Below are positions 5,777 through 6,112 of a stretch of 6,112 nucleotides of DNA, in pieces. Made by a program: the position numbers and the translations under genes. The stretch's first letter is position 1, and every line of letters starts with the position of its first letter. The stretch spans positions 1 to 6,112 of the forward strand of contig CALDHQ010000113.1 in NCBI GenBank assembly GCA_937894055.1. Reading direction: 5' to 3'. This DNA is from an uncultured Polymorphobacter sp. Lineage in GTDB: Bacteria > Pseudomonadota > Alphaproteobacteria > Sphingomonadales > Sphingomonadaceae. A model generated the notes under the pieces. The model was not told where the DNA came from. It saw only the letters and a program-made list of their open reading frames with translations, and ran no database searches.

Positions 5777-5886
5777 TGGGTAACAATTTCTGTAGAACTT
5801 GGATCAACTTTGCTAATGGCACCATAGCCACCGCTAATATTTGTAAGGTTTTTAAATCCTTTTGCTTTTAATCCGTTTTGTAGAGC
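5777..5886 (-). pseudogene. Rhodanese-like domain, C-terminal fragment
   Basis: On the minus strand the sequence [20 protein letters not shown] fits the end of a rhodanese (sulfurtransferase-fold) domain, where a helix, a short GF-x-N strand and a GG turn follow the active-site loop. It is closest in feel to the rhodanese domains of Bacteroidetes metallo-beta-lactamase-fold proteins. The cysteine loop itself is not included. The DNA is AT-rich. It is joined in frame to the end of an Obg GTPase on one side and to the M3 peptidase fragment on the other. The match is short, so the assignment is moderate. Confidence 0.45.
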
Positions 5887-6112
5887 GTTTACATTTTCCC
5901 AAAGTTTGTCTTTCAGCTCAGTCAACCCTTGATTGGCTACAGAAGAAATAAACATATAAGGCGTGCCTTTAAAGGCTTTGTCTAATTCGGTTTTCAATTC
6001 TGCTTTCAGTTCGTCATCCAGCATGTCGCATTTGGAAACGACTATCAGTTTGTCTTTATCCAGCATTTCCGGATTGTAACGACGTAATTCATCTAACAGA
6101 ATCTCGTATTCT
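5887..6112 (-). pseudogene. obg: Obg family GTPase, end of the G domain (fragment running off the window)
   Basis: The minus frame is open to the window edge and reads [20 protein letters not shown], then [19 protein letters not shown] and [27 protein letters not shown] is the G4 guanine-specificity motif (the family usually has N/S-K-x-D), SSVANQGL is the G5 region, and the [10 protein letters not shown] helix before G4 is characteristic of Obg/CgtA. Obg is an essential GTPase of ribosome assembly and stress control. Codon use and the AT-rich composition point to Bacteroidetes, so this DNA does not belong to the organism of the core. The N-terminal glycine-rich domain and the P-loop would lie beyond 6112. 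Confidence 0.82.

Noticed and set aside
5255..5827. A novel PheS-peptidase fusion protein
   Set aside because: It lacks the catalytic parts of both enzymes, ends antisense to another gene, and base composition changes at both joins. A chimeric contig explains it better.

Overview
The window looks like a metagenome-type contig. Its middle, roughly 829-5509, is an ordinary high-GC alphaproteobacterial chromosome, most likely a sphingomonad. The support for this is the strongly GC-biased codon use, the rpmI-rplT-pheS order without infC directly upstream, a peroxiredoxin divergent from yqgE, and the ATCCCCGC-type intergenic palindrome. Both ends look like serial chimeras made of short gene pieces.

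Left end, 1-828: no intact gene. In order there is the C-terminal tail of an unknown small membrane protein (minus strand), a helix-turn-helix fragment of an Lrp/AsnC regulator (minus), about 300 bases with no recognisable gene, and a C-terminal fragment of one alpha/beta hydrolase. That fragment joins in frame to the C-terminal third of a second, different alpha/beta hydrolase (829-1131).

Core, 1191-5136: a secreted M2-family (ACE-like) peptidase with every key active-site residue; a cluster of strong GC hairpins; a Prx5-type peroxiredoxin on the minus strand; a divergent yqgE/algH gene, with a long inverted repeat between the two starts; then the ribosomal operon rpmI-rplT with a plausible promoter and leader and a textbook intrinsic terminator. 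A perfect 32-bp inverted repeat separates this operon from pheS.

Right end, 5255-6112: pheS starts normally but after about 85 codons runs in frame into the middle of a gammaproteobacterial M3 oligopeptidase A (prlC/opdA). That then meets, on the opposite strand, AT-rich Bacteroidetes-like sequence: the tail of a rhodanese domain and then the end of the GTPase domain of Obg. At least three unrelated joins occur in under 400 bases, and base composition changes at them. The simplest reading is mis-assembly or template-switching chimerism, not gene fusion. I do not see a previously undescribed system here. The observations most worth checking are the joins themselves and the palindromic elements between the core genes.
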